Assembly: GCA_031266025.1 (NCBI GenBank)
Contig: JAISBV010000054.1
Location: 1 to 58,461 of the forward strand
Origin: Eubacteriales Family XIII. Incertae Sedis bacterium
GTDB taxonomy: Bacteria; Bacillota; Clostridia; Peptostreptococcales; Anaerovoracaceae
DNA length: 58,461 nucleotides
Direction of reading: 5' to 3'
Shown: piece after piece, positions 32,702-41,345 of the stretch
Layout of the letters: every line of letters starts with the position of its first letter
How positions within the stretch are numbered: the first letter of the stretch is position 1
Program-made: the position numbers and the translations under genes
The notes under the pieces: model-generated
What the model was told of the DNA's origin: nothing
Database searches by the model: none
Seen by the model: the letters and a program-made list of their open reading frames with translations, nothing else

Positions 32702-34081
32702 ATGAATATGAATGTGAATTTGATAGGCGGAGCGCAAGGCGCGCAGGGCGCGGCGCCGGCGGGAACGGCAAATGCGGCCGACGCCGCGTTGTTTCAAAAT
32801 TTGATGACGGCGGCCTTGATGCAAAAGGGCGGCGCGGCGACGCAGGAAGCAGCGCTTACCGGCGCCGGGAACTCGGACATGCCGGAAAGCGCGGATATCG
32901 GTCTGCTCATGAAGTTATTGCTTGGCGGCGTCATTTCGGAGACAAACGCCCTCGGCGATTCGGAAGCGATCACGGTCGACTCTCTGCTTGCAGCCGTCGC
33001 GGGAACGTCGGCGGAAGAGCTGACAGCGGCGCAAGGCGCGCCGGACGCTGCGGAAGCGGCAGAGCTTCTTGCGGGAATCGGCGCAGTGCTTGATGCTTTG
33101 TCGGCGGTTGGCGCCGGTGTAAGCGCGGCGGCGGCTGACGCTTCGGTAAACAGCACGGCGGTCGAAACGCTCATAGCCAACGGCGAGGCGGCGAACACGT
33201 CTCCATCGGCGGATTTCGCGGGGGCGCTGCGGTCGTTTGTAACGGACGCCGAGATTGGCCGGCTTACGGCGGAGTCAGCAGAGATTGCGAAGGCCGTACA
33301 CGTCGAATTGCCGCGCGCGGATATATTGCAGCAAGGCGCGTTGCATTCGGACGACGGTGAAACTTTGGCGCCGAACGCCGAGACCGGCGTGATGCAGGAC
33401 GCGGCCGGCACTGTGCGGACGCCGGACGTTTTCGTAACCGGCGCGGCGCGGACAGAGAACGCGGAGACAGCTCTCGGCGCGGCGCGCGAGTCCGTCGGAG
33501 CTTATGACGCGGCGGGAGCGGCGGCGCAGGGCGCGGTTACGGCTTCGGCCGCAGAGACAGTCGCGCGAGCTCAGGCCGGGGACAAGGCCGTTTCGAGTCC
33601 TGCCCCTTACAGCCAAATCGCGAACGAGATATTTGCGGCCTTGGCGAACAAGAATGTTCCGGCTGTGCTGTCCGTGCAGCTTGAACCGGCGGAGCTCGGC
33701 AGGATAGACGTGAGTCTGAAGCTTACGTCCGCAGGGAAGCTCGTGATTGACATCGCGGCGGAGAGCGCAAAAACGCAGGCTCTGCTTGCGGGGCGGACGG
33801 ACAGGCTCATACAGGCGCTCGGACTTCAGAACGTGCAGGTCGAAAGCGTGAGTACGGCGGGCCAGACCGTATTTTCGGGGCAGCATTCCGCGTGGGGCTA
33901 CGCAGACCGTAACATGGCCTTCTTCATGGATCTTGCCGGGAACGGCGGCGCCGGCGAAGGAGCGGATCGGAACGGTCACGGGGAGCATTTGCAAAACGGG
34001 CAAACTGTAGCAGGCGTCCCGGAAGAGGGAATATCCGAGAAGGCGGCGCGTTACGCGCGGCGCTTGGATCTTACCGCATAG
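32702..34081 (+). CDS. fliK: Flagellar hook-length control protein FliK
   Basis: 459 residues from ATG at 32702 (AGGAGG five bases upstream); GTG at 32696 overlaps that site. The first 300 residues are very rich in Ala, Gly, Thr and Glu with low complexity, as usual for the ruler part. The conserved C-terminal hook-control domain follows: 'LSVQLEPAELGRIDVSLKL' and 'RLIQALGLQNVQVESVS'. FliK measures hook length and switches the export gate. Confidence 0.9.
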   Translation: MNMNVNLIGGAQGAQGAAPAGTANAADAALFQNLMTAALMQKGGAATQEAALTGAGNSDMPESADIGLLMKLLLGGVISETNALGDSEAITVDSLLAAVAGTSAEELTAAQGAPDAAEAAELLAGIGAVLDALSAVGAGVSAAAADASVNSTAVETLIANGEAANTSPSADFAGALRSFVTDAEIGRLTAESAEIAKAVHVELPRADILQQGALHSDDGETLAPNAETGVMQDAAGTVRTPDVFVTGAARTENAETALGAARESVGAYDAAGAAAQGAVTASAAETVARAQAGDKAVSSPAPYSQIANEIFAALANKNVPAVLSVQLEPAELGRIDVSLKLTSAGKLVIDIAAESAKTQALLAGRTDRLIQALGLQNVQVESVSTAGQTVFSGQHSAWGYADRNMAFFMDLAGNGGAGEGADRNGHGEHLQNGQTVAGVPEEGISEKAARYARRLDLTA

Positions 34082-34097
34082 AAAGGAGGAGATTGAT

Positions 34098-34733
34098 ATG
34101 GCGGACAGTATAAGCAGCGTAAGTGAATTCATAAATCAGGTAAACGCCGCGGGCGTTACGACCCGCAAGGACGACCAAAGCCTGTCGATGGACGACTTCT
34201 TTCAGTTGATGGTGGCCCAGCTTCAGAATCAGGACATGTTCAATCCTACGGACAATTCGGAAATGGTCAATCAGATGGCGCAGTTTTCAATGGTAAACGC
34301 GCTGTCAGACATGCAGGAGCTGTCAAGCGTTACGTACAGCATGTCGCTCATAGGCAAGCTGGCGACGGTCGCCTATATGAAGGACGGGCAGATGTACAGC
34401 GACAGCGGCGTCATAAGCGGCGTCAACCTGTTCAACGGCGCGGCCGAGGTGATCATAGGCAATGCGTCTTACGGCATAGCCAACGTCATGAGCGTCACGG
34501 ATCCGACAAAAGCGGGCGGCGAAAGTTCTTTGGTTTCGAACGCGGGGCTTGTGGGAATGTACGCTACGGCCTTGCAGTCCACGGACGCGGGCGTTGAAAC
34601 CGTACGCGGCGTAATAGAGATGCTGCGGCTTGTGGACGATGAGGTGAAGGCTTACATCGACGGCAGAGCGTTCTCATTGCGCGAGCTGACCGCTCTTTCA
34701 GAAGAGCCCGAAGCTCAGACGAGCAATCCTTAG
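34098..34733 (+). CDS. flgD: Flagellar hook capping protein FlgD
   Basis: 211 residues, AAAGGAGGAG upstream. 'MDDFFQLMVAQLQNQDMFNP' and 'TDNSEMVNQMAQFSMVNAL' are the FlgD N-terminal motifs. The C-terminal part is shorter than enterobacterial FlgD, as in other Firmicutes. FlgD caps the growing hook. Confidence 0.94.
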   Translation: MADSISSVSEFINQVNAAGVTTRKDDQSLSMDDFFQLMVAQLQNQDMFNPTDNSEMVNQMAQFSMVNALSDMQELSSVTYSMSLIGKLATVAYMKDGQMYSDSGVISGVNLFNGAAEVIIGNASYGIANVMSVTDPTKAGGESSLVSNAGLVGMYATALQSTDAGVETVRGVIEMLRLVDDEVKAYIDGRAFSLRELTALSEEPEAQTSNP

Positions 34734-34752
34734 TTCCGAGAGGTAAAAGGCC

Positions 34753-35172
34753 ATGTCCGATCAGATGATCAACGGCGGATACAATCCGCACGCCAATATC
34801 GCCGAAAACGCGGCGCGGCTCAAAAGAGTTCCGGACAAACCAAGTGCCGCCGGGGCGGGGATCGAATCCGGAAATTCATTTCGCGAACTGCTGAACAAGC
34901 GGCTTCAAGGCGACCGAAAGGAGATTTCTTTTTCCAAACACGCGGATCTGCGCGCAAGAGAGAGGAATATCGCCATCGAAGACGCCGATTTGGACAAGCT
35001 CAGCGACGCGTGCGACAGGGCGGCCGGTAAAGGCGTCCGCGACGCGCTCATCGTGATGAACGATTCCGCATTCATCGTCAACGCGGGCAGCAAGGTAGTC
35101 GTGACGGTGGTAGACAAAAACGAGATGAAGGGTAATATATTCACAAACATCGAAGGAGCGGTTTTTCTGTAG
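34753..35172 (+). CDS. TIGR02530-family flagellar operon protein
   Basis: 139 residues. The core 'ISFSKHADLRARERNI...DLDKLSDACDRAAGKG', 'DALIVMNDSAFIVNAGSKVVVT' and 'NIFTNIEGAVFL' is the small family found between flgD and flgE in Firmicutes and related groups. Its function is unknown, though its place suggests hook assembly. The N-terminal 45 residues are variable. Confidence 0.88.
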   Translation: MSDQMINGGYNPHANIAENAARLKRVPDKPSAAGAGIESGNSFRELLNKRLQGDRKEISFSKHADLRARERNIAIEDADLDKLSDACDRAAGKGVRDALIVMNDSAFIVNAGSKVVVTVVDKNEMKGNIFTNIEGAVFL

Positions 35173-35379
35173 CCGGACCTCTCTTGAGGAGGCTGCCGCA
35201 AACCCCGAATGAAGGACGGGTTTGCCGGAAATCGAGTAAGGATCGCATCTTGAGATGTTACGGCGAATGCCGCCGCGTTTGCGGCGGGATTCGCGGGCGG
35301 GGGCTCGCCGAGGTACGGGCGCGATATGCAGCGCGGCCCGCTTACGGCGGTTCCCCAAATCGAAAGGTGTAAAAATTTT
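35173..35379 (+). other. Highly structured 207-nt leader before flgE
   Basis: Four hairpins can be drawn in tandem: GCAAACCC (35198-35205) with GGGTTTGC (35218-35225); CATC/GATG at 35246-35257; a strong one at 35263-35294 with a 6-bp outer stem, one G-G mismatch, a 7-bp CCGCCGC/GCGGCGG stem and a GUUU loop; and GGGC-GCG with CGC-GCCC at 35317-35339. No T tract follows, so they are not simple terminators. The last 40 bases are AT-rich with the flgE ribosome site. It matches no riboswitch class I recognise. Confidence 0.55.
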
Positions 35380-36981
35380 ATGATTGGTTCAATGTATTCC
35401 GCTGTTTCAGGTTTACAGGCCCATCAGACCAAGATGGACGTAATCGGAAACAATATAGCCAATGTCAACACATACGGCTATAAGACAAACAGGGCGACCT
35501 TCGCGGACGTGTTCTATTCCACGCGCCGCGCGGCTTCGCAGCCGAACGCGAATCAGGGAGGTACGAACCCCTCGCAGATCGGCTACGGCGCCAAGGTCGC
35601 TACAATAGACGTTATCCATACACGGGCGGGCGCGGCCACGACGAACAGACCGCTCGACATCTACATCAACGGCGACGGTTTTATAGCGGTCAAGACCGCT
35701 GACGGTCTCGCCAAATATACGCGTGCGGGCGTTTTGTCCATAGACACGGCCGGCAACCTCGTGGATCGTAACGGCAATATGGTGCTCGGTCTGCCTTTGG
35801 ACGCCACAACGGGTATGCCCAAGCTCGACAAGGACGGCAAGGCCACTATCCAGAGCATGGTTCCTGTCAAGCTCGATCCGTCCATAGAGTACACGGGCAT
35901 AGAGATATCAATTAACGGCGAAGTCGTAGCCATGAAGCCCGGCCCGCCCACATTCACGCCGGCCCCGAATACGGGTTGGATGTCCGGTTCCCAGACCGTC
36001 AAGCCGGATTCGCTGTACAGCGGCGAGGTTGTGCTGACTATCAAGAGGGATCCGTCCGCCACGACCGCATTTGTACCCGGAGCCTACAACAGCGCGGCGC
36101 ATTCCGGCCTTGCGGGCGAGCAGATACCTGCGAGCGCCATTACTGTGCCCACGGACGCCGATATCAGCGGCAAGCTTATGCTGAGCGTCGTAAAGACGAC
36201 TGCGACCACGGCGGACTATAAGCTTACGGGAACAAGGGCGGACGGAACCACGTTTGAACTGACGAGCGCCATTCACACGCCGCCGGCGGCGTACGGCGCC
36301 GCGGTGGCGACAACCGCTATTACGTTTGACGCAACGACTGTCGGAGGAACAGGAAACATTACGGTCAATGTAGTCAACGACGCGGCCGCGCCCGCGACGA
36401 TCACTGCGCCGCCCACGGACAGGGTTGTGATCGCGGACGCGCAGGAAGTTTCCGTTACTCTCGGCAACGGCGTCGCCTCGACTATGACGGTAACGGGCTA
36501 CGGATACGAGAAGAGCGGTAATCGTGTGGACTTCCCTTCCGCTACCGTGAATCTGGGCGGCGGCACGCCCGACACCACGTTCGTGATGGGCGACGTTACG
36601 TTTAACATCGACCCGGGTACCTTCGGCGCGCTGCGCGACGGAGTGGTTCAAAACTTTACGGTCGGCAACGTGGCGGCCGGCACGAGCACGCCCGTGAAGC
36701 TCGGACAGGTAGCGGTCGTCACATTCTACAACCAAGACGGCCTGTCACAGGAGGGCGAGGACTATTACCTCGAAACGATCAACTCGGGCGAACCGAAGGG
36801 CTACGTGCCGGGACGCTCGGGCACGGGTACGCTGCTCGCGGGCGCGCTCGAGATGTCCAATGTGGATCTTTCACGCGAGTTCACGGAGATGATCATCACG
36901 GAGCGCGGCTTCCAAGCCAATACGCGCATGGTGACGGTCTCCGACGAGATGCTGCAGGAACTGATCAACATGAAGCGATAA
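35380..36981 (+). CDS. flgE: Flagellar hook protein FlgE
   Basis: 533 residues from ATG at 35380; AAAGGTG about ten bases upstream. N-terminus 'MYSAVSGLQAHQTKMDVIGN' and 'NIANVNTYGYKTNRATFADV' and C-terminus 'EFTEMIITERGFQANTRMVT' are the universal hook/rod helices. The central 150-400 region is a long Thr-, Ala- and Val-rich outer domain that is poorly conserved and enlarges the protein compared with the common ~400 residues. Confidence 0.94.
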   Translation: MIGSMYSAVSGLQAHQTKMDVIGNNIANVNTYGYKTNRATFADVFYSTRRAASQPNANQGGTNPSQIGYGAKVATIDVIHTRAGAATTNRPLDIYINGDGFIAVKTADGLAKYTRAGVLSIDTAGNLVDRNGNMVLGLPLDATTGMPKLDKDGKATIQSMVPVKLDPSIEYTGIEISINGEVVAMKPGPPTFTPAPNTGWMSGSQTVKPDSLYSGEVVLTIKRDPSATTAFVPGAYNSAAHSGLAGEQIPASAITVPTDADISGKLMLSVVKTTATTADYKLTGTRADGTTFELTSAIHTPPAAYGAAVATTAITFDATTVGGTGNITVNVVNDAAAPATITAPPTDRVVIADAQEVSVTLGNGVASTMTVTGYGYEKSGNRVDFPSATVNLGGGTPDTTFVMGDVTFNIDPGTFGALRDGVVQNFTVGNVAAGTSTPVKLGQVAVVTFYNQDGLSQEGEDYYLETINSGEPKGYVPGRSGTGTLLAGALEMSNVDLSREFTEMIITERGFQANTRMVTVSDEMLQELINMKR

Positions 36982-36984
36982 GAT

Positions 36985-37110
36985 TTAGCTGAGATATAAT
37001 TACGTCATTCCGGCCAAAGGAATGTCATTCCGGGCTTGTTCCGGAATCCAAAAATAAGAACATGGATTCCGGAACAGTGTTCCCGGAATGACGTGATAAG
37101 TAATTACACT
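36985..37110. repeat. Palindromic GTCATTCCGGG repeat between flgE and flbD
   Basis: Contains a partial unit GTCATTCCGGCC (37004), then GTCATTCCGGGCTTGTTCC...GGAATCC (37024-37049) and its mirror GGATTCCGG...CCCGGAATGAC (37064-37092). The two units form one large hairpin like the core of the MITE at 12740-12902. Outside them TAATTAC and GTAATTAC with ATTTAG/CTAAAT make weak outer inverted repeats. The usual MITE ends are absent. In many Firmicutes motA and motB follow near here; they do not. Confidence 0.7.
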
Positions 37111-37197
37111 AAATTTGAAAACAATCGGGATTAAAACCCTTTTATATATAGATATTCGGTTAGGTTTTATGTATAATAGTAAAAAGGCGATGAAACA

Positions 37198-37395
37198 ATG
37201 ATTAAAGTAACGCGGCTCAACAAGAAACAACAGAAAGAAACGTTCATGCTGAATTGCGAATTGATCGAAACCATCGAAGAACTGCCGGATACGACGATCA
37301 AGCTCTTGAACGGTAACAGATATGTGGTCGAGGAACCTATAGGCGACGTTATTTCAAAGGTCATCGCGTTTAAGAGAAGCATATACAGCCGTTAA
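37198..37395 (+). CDS. flbD: Flagellar protein FlbD/SwrD
   Basis: 65 residues. 'MIKVTRLN...LNCELIETIEELPDTTIKLLNGNRYVVEEPIGDVISKVI' fits the SwrD/FlbD family along its whole length. In B. subtilis SwrD increases motor power for swarming. A short insertion 'KKQQKETF' follows residue 8. It lies 23 bp before fliM. Confidence 0.9.
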   Translation: MIKVTRLNKKQQKETFMLNCELIETIEELPDTTIKLLNGNRYVVEEPIGDVISKVIAFKRSIYSR

Positions 37396-37418
37396 AGGCT
37401 GCGTGGAGAGCAATATTT

Positions 37419-38441
37419 ATGGCGGATGTATTATCGCAAAGTCAAATAGACGCGCTCTTGAACAGCCTTATCAAGAATGACGACGCAGCGGAAGACGCGA
37501 TCGCGGACGAAATCGCGGCGCAGGATGATAAGAAGGTCAAGGAATACGACTTCAGAAGCCCCAAGCTGTTCACGCGCGAACATATAAAGTTACTGTTTGG
37601 CATATATGAAAACTATGCAAGGATCGTATCTTCGCAGATCACGGGGATACTTCAGACATATACGCTCGTCGAGCTTTTGGAGGTCGAGGAGCAGAAGTTT
37701 TACGAATTCAGCAATGCCCTGCCCGATTCCGTTCTCCTTTCCGTCATCGACTTTCCGGTACTCGGCAGCGACGACGAAGAAAATTTCATGTTTTTGGACG
37801 TGGCCAAGGAAATAGGTTTCTGTACGGTAGACAAACTGCTCGGCGGTACAGGCAAGCCGCTTGACGAGGACAGGGACTATACGGAGATAGAACTCACGCT
37901 GCTTGAAAATTTCATGCGCGGCGTAGTGGGCATTATGAAGAACGTCTGGTTTGATTATGTGGAGGTTATGCCGCGTCTCACAAAGCTTGAAACGAACGCG
38001 CGTATATTGCAGGGAATATCTCCGGACGACAATGTTGTGATAGTTGCAATGAGCATTACGGTCAACGAAACACAGGGCCGAATGAATATCTGTATCCCCG
38101 CTTCAACGCTTGAGGTTATATTCAAAATGCGCGCGGCGCAGAGCAAGAAAAACACGCGAAAAGAAAATATAGAAGCGGAAACACAGAGACGGCGCAATAT
38201 ATTGGGCAATATATATAATTCCGATTTGGAAATGAAGGGTGTTCTCGGTACTGTCATCGTGCCGGCGAGAGACGTAATACATCTCGAAATAGGGGATGTG
38301 ATACGACTGGACAAAACGGAAGATTCTATGGTAGAATTAACTGTTGGAGAATCCGTTTGGTTTAAGGGCGATGTCGGCATATGCAACAGGCGACTCGCCG
38401 TCGCTATAAAGGAATGCCTGAGGGGTGGAAAGGACTCTTAA
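37419..38441 (+). CDS. fliM: Flagellar motor switch protein FliM
   Basis: 340 residues. N-terminal 'MADVLSQSQIDALLNSL' is the CheY-P binding segment; 'YDFRSPKLFTREHIKLLFGIYENYAR' opens the middle domain; the C-terminal SpoA domain includes 'VPARDVIHLEIGDVIRLDK'. It forms the C-ring wall with FliG and FliY. Three bp separate it from fliY. Confidence 0.96.
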   Translation: MADVLSQSQIDALLNSLIKNDDAAEDAIADEIAAQDDKKVKEYDFRSPKLFTREHIKLLFGIYENYARIVSSQITGILQTYTLVELLEVEEQKFYEFSNALPDSVLLSVIDFPVLGSDDEENFMFLDVAKEIGFCTVDKLLGGTGKPLDEDRDYTEIELTLLENFMRGVVGIMKNVWFDYVEVMPRLTKLETNARILQGISPDDNVVIVAMSITVNETQGRMNICIPASTLEVIFKMRAAQSKKNTRKENIEAETQRRRNILGNIYNSDLEMKGVLGTVIVPARDVIHLEIGDVIRLDKTEDSMVELTVGESVWFKGDVGICNRRLAVAIKECLRGGKDS

Positions 38442-38444
38442 AAC

Positions 38445-39605
38445 ATGGCGAATGAAGATTATAGATTGAACGAAATGGAATTGGACGCCATCGGCGAGGT
38501 CATGAACATAAGCATGGGCTCGGCCGCGACGGCCATGTCGACGATTCTGGACAGAAAGGTCAGCATTACTACGCCGCATATAGAATTTGTGGACGTATCC
38601 GAGTTCAACTTTTCATTCCTTGAGCCTGTCATAGGAGTTGTGATCAGATATGTGGAGGGGATAGACGGCTCCAACGTGCTGCTGCTAAGACAGACGGACG
38701 TAGCGAAGATTGTTGCGCATCTTCTTTCCGCAGATCCTGAAGATATGATGGAGCTTGACGAGATAGGCGAGAGCGCGATATGCGAGATCATGAACCAGAT
38801 GATGGGTTCGGCCGCCAGCGCGCTTGCTACATTTCTTGGAAAAAGCGTGAACATTTCACCTCCGGAGATAATGAATACCGCGCAAGAAGAGAATGTAAAG
38901 GAGATATTCGCCATCCGGGGCGATTCTCTTGTCAGCATAAAATTTGATCTAAACATAGAGGGCTTGGTGGAAAGTGAATTTTTGAGCGCTATGGAACCTC
39001 AGCTCGCCAAAGAAATCGTTTCACTGTCCTTCGGAGCGAACGGCGTCGGCGGCGTGAGCGCCGAGTCCGGATCGGCGGCGGATCCCGCCCCTGCGGCTAT
39101 GCCCGCGCCCGCAGCTATGCCCGCTCCCGCGGCTGTGCCCGCTCCCGCAGCGCCTGCGGCTGTGCCCGCTCCTGCGGCTCCCGCGGCTGTGCCCGCTCCC
39201 GCGGCGGCGCCCGCCTACGCTTACGCGCAGCCCGCAGCGGCGCCTCCCGGCTACGGGGTTCCGTCGCCCGGATATTATCCGCCGCCCGCCGACAGGGTCG
39301 CGACCTCGCCTTATATGTTCAAGTCCTTCGACGCGAGCGGCACGGCTTATGAGCAGGACAATCTCGATCTCGTTATGGCCGTTCCTATACAGATCAGCGT
39401 GGAGCTCGGCCGGACAAAGCGAAAGATCAAGGATATCGCGGACTTGGGCGTCGGAAATATTGTAGAGCTTGACAGGCAGGCCGGCGACCAGGTAGACGTT
39501 ATAGCCAACGGCAAGCTGATAGCGAGGGGTGACGTGGTTGTGGTTGACGATAATTACAGCGTAAGGATTACGGAAATAGTGAAACAGCCGGAAGAATTCG
39601 TTTAA
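38445..39605 (+). CDS. fliY: Flagellar motor switch phosphatase FliY (CheC-like + FliN domain)
   Basis: 386 residues. The N-terminal half has two CheC phosphatase helices ('ELDAIGEVMNISMGSAATAM' and 'ELDEIGESAICEIMNQMMG'), with the Glu and Asn that hydrolyse CheY-P. The C-terminal 80 residues are a SpoA/FliN domain ('VPIQISVELGRTKRKIKDI'). Between them lies a linker of repeated Pro-Ala-Pro-Ala-Ala units (about residues 210-265), encoded by imperfect DNA repeats at 39085-39235. FliY replaces FliN in Gram-positive motors. Confidence 0.95.
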   Translation: MANEDYRLNEMELDAIGEVMNISMGSAATAMSTILDRKVSITTPHIEFVDVSEFNFSFLEPVIGVVIRYVEGIDGSNVLLLRQTDVAKIVAHLLSADPEDMMELDEIGESAICEIMNQMMGSAASALATFLGKSVNISPPEIMNTAQEENVKEIFAIRGDSLVSIKFDLNIEGLVESEFLSAMEPQLAKEIVSLSFGANGVGGVSAESGSAADPAPAAMPAPAAMPAPAAVPAPAAPAAVPAPAAPAAVPAPAAAPAYAYAQPAAAPPGYGVPSPGYYPPPADRVATSPYMFKSFDASGTAYEQDNLDLVMAVPIQISVELGRTKRKIKDIADLGVGNIVELDRQAGDQVDVIANGKLIARGDVVVVDDNYSVRITEIVKQPEEFV

Positions 39606-39655
39606 AGTCAACGAAAAACAGGGCAGAGATTTTATTGGTTACAGGAGAGGTAAAA

Positions 39656-40018
39656 ATGGCAAAAATTTTAATCGTGGACGACGCGGCTTTCATGAGGATG
39701 ATGGTCAAGGATAATTTGAAAAAGGCCGGCTATACGGATTTTATCGAAGCGGGAAACGGCGAAGAGGCCATGACGATCTACAATGAACAAAATCCCGATA
39801 TGGTGCTTTTGGACATCACTATGCCCGTCAAGGACGGCATTGAGACGTTGACTGCCATCAAGCAGAAAAACCCGGCGGCCAAGGTGGTCATGTGTTCCGC
39901 CATGGGACAGGAAAGCATGGTCGTGGAAGCTATCAAGTTGGGCGCCCTTGATTTCATAGTGAAGCCGTTCAAGCCGGAGAGACTGGTTCAGACCGTGAAG
40001 AGTATTTTGGGCGAGTAG
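39656..40018 (+). CDS. cheY: Chemotaxis response regulator CheY
   Basis: 120 residues from ATG at 39656 (AGGAGAGG upstream). Single receiver domain: acidic pair Asp8-Asp9, phospho-Asp53 in 'VLLDITMPVKDG', Ser in 'VVMCSAMGQ' and Lys in 'FIVKPFKPERL'. Phospho-CheY binds FliM and FliY. Position between fliY and fliO is standard in Firmicutes. Confidence 0.95.
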   Translation: MAKILIVDDAAFMRMMVKDNLKKAGYTDFIEAGNGEEAMTIYNEQNPDMVLLDITMPVKDGIETLTAIKQKNPAAKVVMCSAMGQESMVVEAIKLGALDFIVKPFKPERLVQTVKSILGE

Positions 40019-40022
40019 TGCC

Positions 40023-40379
40023 TTGTTGGGGGATTTGTTTTCGGTCATATTGACCCTTGTAGGCATAATAGTCATTCTTGTTCTTGCTTATTTTGCCAGC
40101 AAGTGGTATGCCGGCAGGATGGGCGGTACGGCTATGGCTAAGCACATCAAGGTGATAGACAGGCTGTTTATCGGGAAAAACGCGTCAATTCTGATCATAG
40201 AGCTTGCGGGCGTTCAGTACCTGATCGGCGTTACGGAGCAGGGGGTCAGTATATTGAAGGAGTTGGATGAGCCTATAATTCCCGAAGCCGGCGGTCACGG
40301 AACCGGGTTTAACCTGCGGCGGATCGATTTCCGCGATATTCTGACCGGTTACGGCAAGCGGAAAGGCGGCGGTCTGTAA
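40023..40379 (+). CDS. fliO: Flagellar biosynthesis protein FliO
   Basis: 118 residues from a TTG at 40023, four bases after the cheY stop, without a strong ribosome site. One N-terminal membrane helix ('VILTLVGIIVILVLAYFASKW') and a small domain 'IKVIDRLFIGKNASILIIEL...YLIGVTEQGVSIL' fit FliO, which helps FliP assemble. The stop overlaps the fliP start by one base. Confidence 0.85.
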   Translation: MLGDLFSVILTLVGIIVILVLAYFASKWYAGRMGGTAMAKHIKVIDRLFIGKNASILIIELAGVQYLIGVTEQGVSILKELDEPIIPEAGGHGTGFNLRRIDFRDILTGYGKRKGGGL

Positions 40380-41035
40380 TGGCTGATATTGTAATCAACG
40401 GCGGCGCGTCGGACGTCGTCAGGATTATAGTCATACTGACGATCATAACGCTCGCTCCGTTCATGCTTTTGATGATGACCTGTTTTACGCGCATCATTAT
40501 CGTCTTGGGTTTTCTGCGTCACGCGATGGGGCTTCAGCAGACCCCGCCGACGCAGGTATTGATAGGTTTGGCGCTCTTTATAACGTTTTTTATAATGTCG
40601 CCCGTTCTTTCCGAGATTAACGAGACGGCGCTGCAACCTTACAACGAGAGACAGATCGAAACATCGGTTTTTCTCGATAGGGCATCCGCGCCGATCAAAG
40701 AATTCATGCTTGCGCAGACGGGCGTCGACGAATTGGAATTTTTCAGAGAACTTTCAAACGACCCCGCTGTTGAAGGGCTTTCGGGCTTACAGTTGCCGCT
40801 GAGCATAGTGGTTCCTTCTTTTATGATCAGCGAGCTTAAAAGGGCATTCCTGATGGGATTTTTGCTTTTTATCCCATTTTTAGTTATAGATACCATAGTT
40901 GCGAGTACGCTCATGTCTATGGGTATGATCATGCTGCCGCCTGTGATGATATCGATGCCGTTCAAGATTTTGCTCTTTGTGGTCGTGGACGGTTGGGGGC
41001 TTTTGGTGCGAACCCTTGTGACGTCATTCAATTGA
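40379..41035 (+). CDS. fliP: Flagellar export gate protein FliP
   Basis: 218 residues. 'MTCFTRIIIVLGFLRHAMGL', 'QQTPPTQVLIGLALFITFFI', and 'PSFMISELKRAFLMGFLLFIPF' are family hallmarks. The cleavable signal peptide of enterobacterial FliP is missing, as in some other short forms. Confidence 0.96.
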   Translation: MADIVINGGASDVVRIIVILTIITLAPFMLLMMTCFTRIIIVLGFLRHAMGLQQTPPTQVLIGLALFITFFIMSPVLSEINETALQPYNERQIETSVFLDRASAPIKEFMLAQTGVDELEFFRELSNDPAVEGLSGLQLPLSIVVPSFMISELKRAFLMGFLLFIPFLVIDTIVASTLMSMGMIMLPPVMISMPFKILLFVVVDGWGLLVRTLVTSFN

Positions 41036-41070
41036 CCATGATGTGAGAGACAGGCGCCGAGGATTTCGGT

Positions 41071-41340
41071 ATGACGATAATTCAGCTCCAAGAGGTAATG
41101 CGCGACGCCGTTATAACGGGTTTCGCGACGGGCGGGCCGATACTGCTTGTAAGCATAGGCGTAGGTCTTATAATAGCGATATTTCAGGCCGCTACGTCTA
41201 TCAACGAGCAGACGCTGACTTTTGTGCCCAAGATTGTCGTTATGGCTCTGATGCTGATTATATTCGGTAATTATATGTTGCAGCAGCTCTCGGATTTTAC
41301 GTTGCGCATGTTTCAAGTTATGGTTGAAATGACGGGTTGA
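41071..41340 (+). CDS. fliQ: Flagellar export gate protein FliQ
   Basis: 89 residues, two membrane helices, GAGGAT upstream. 'VGLIIAIFQAATSINEQTLTFVPK' is the FliQ signature. Its TGA overlaps the in-frame TTG at the fliR boundary. Confidence 0.95.
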   Translation: MTIIQLQEVMRDAVITGFATGGPILLVSIGVGLIIAIFQAATSINEQTLTFVPKIVVMALMLIIFGNYMLQQLSDFTLRMFQVMVEMTG

Positions 41341-41345
41341 CGCGT

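Noticed and set aside
35173-35379. c-di-GMP riboswitch in the flgE leader
   Set aside because: GCAAACC and a GGGTTTGC stem look superficially like the GEMM motif, but the conserved GACGCAAAGC segment and the second helix are absent.
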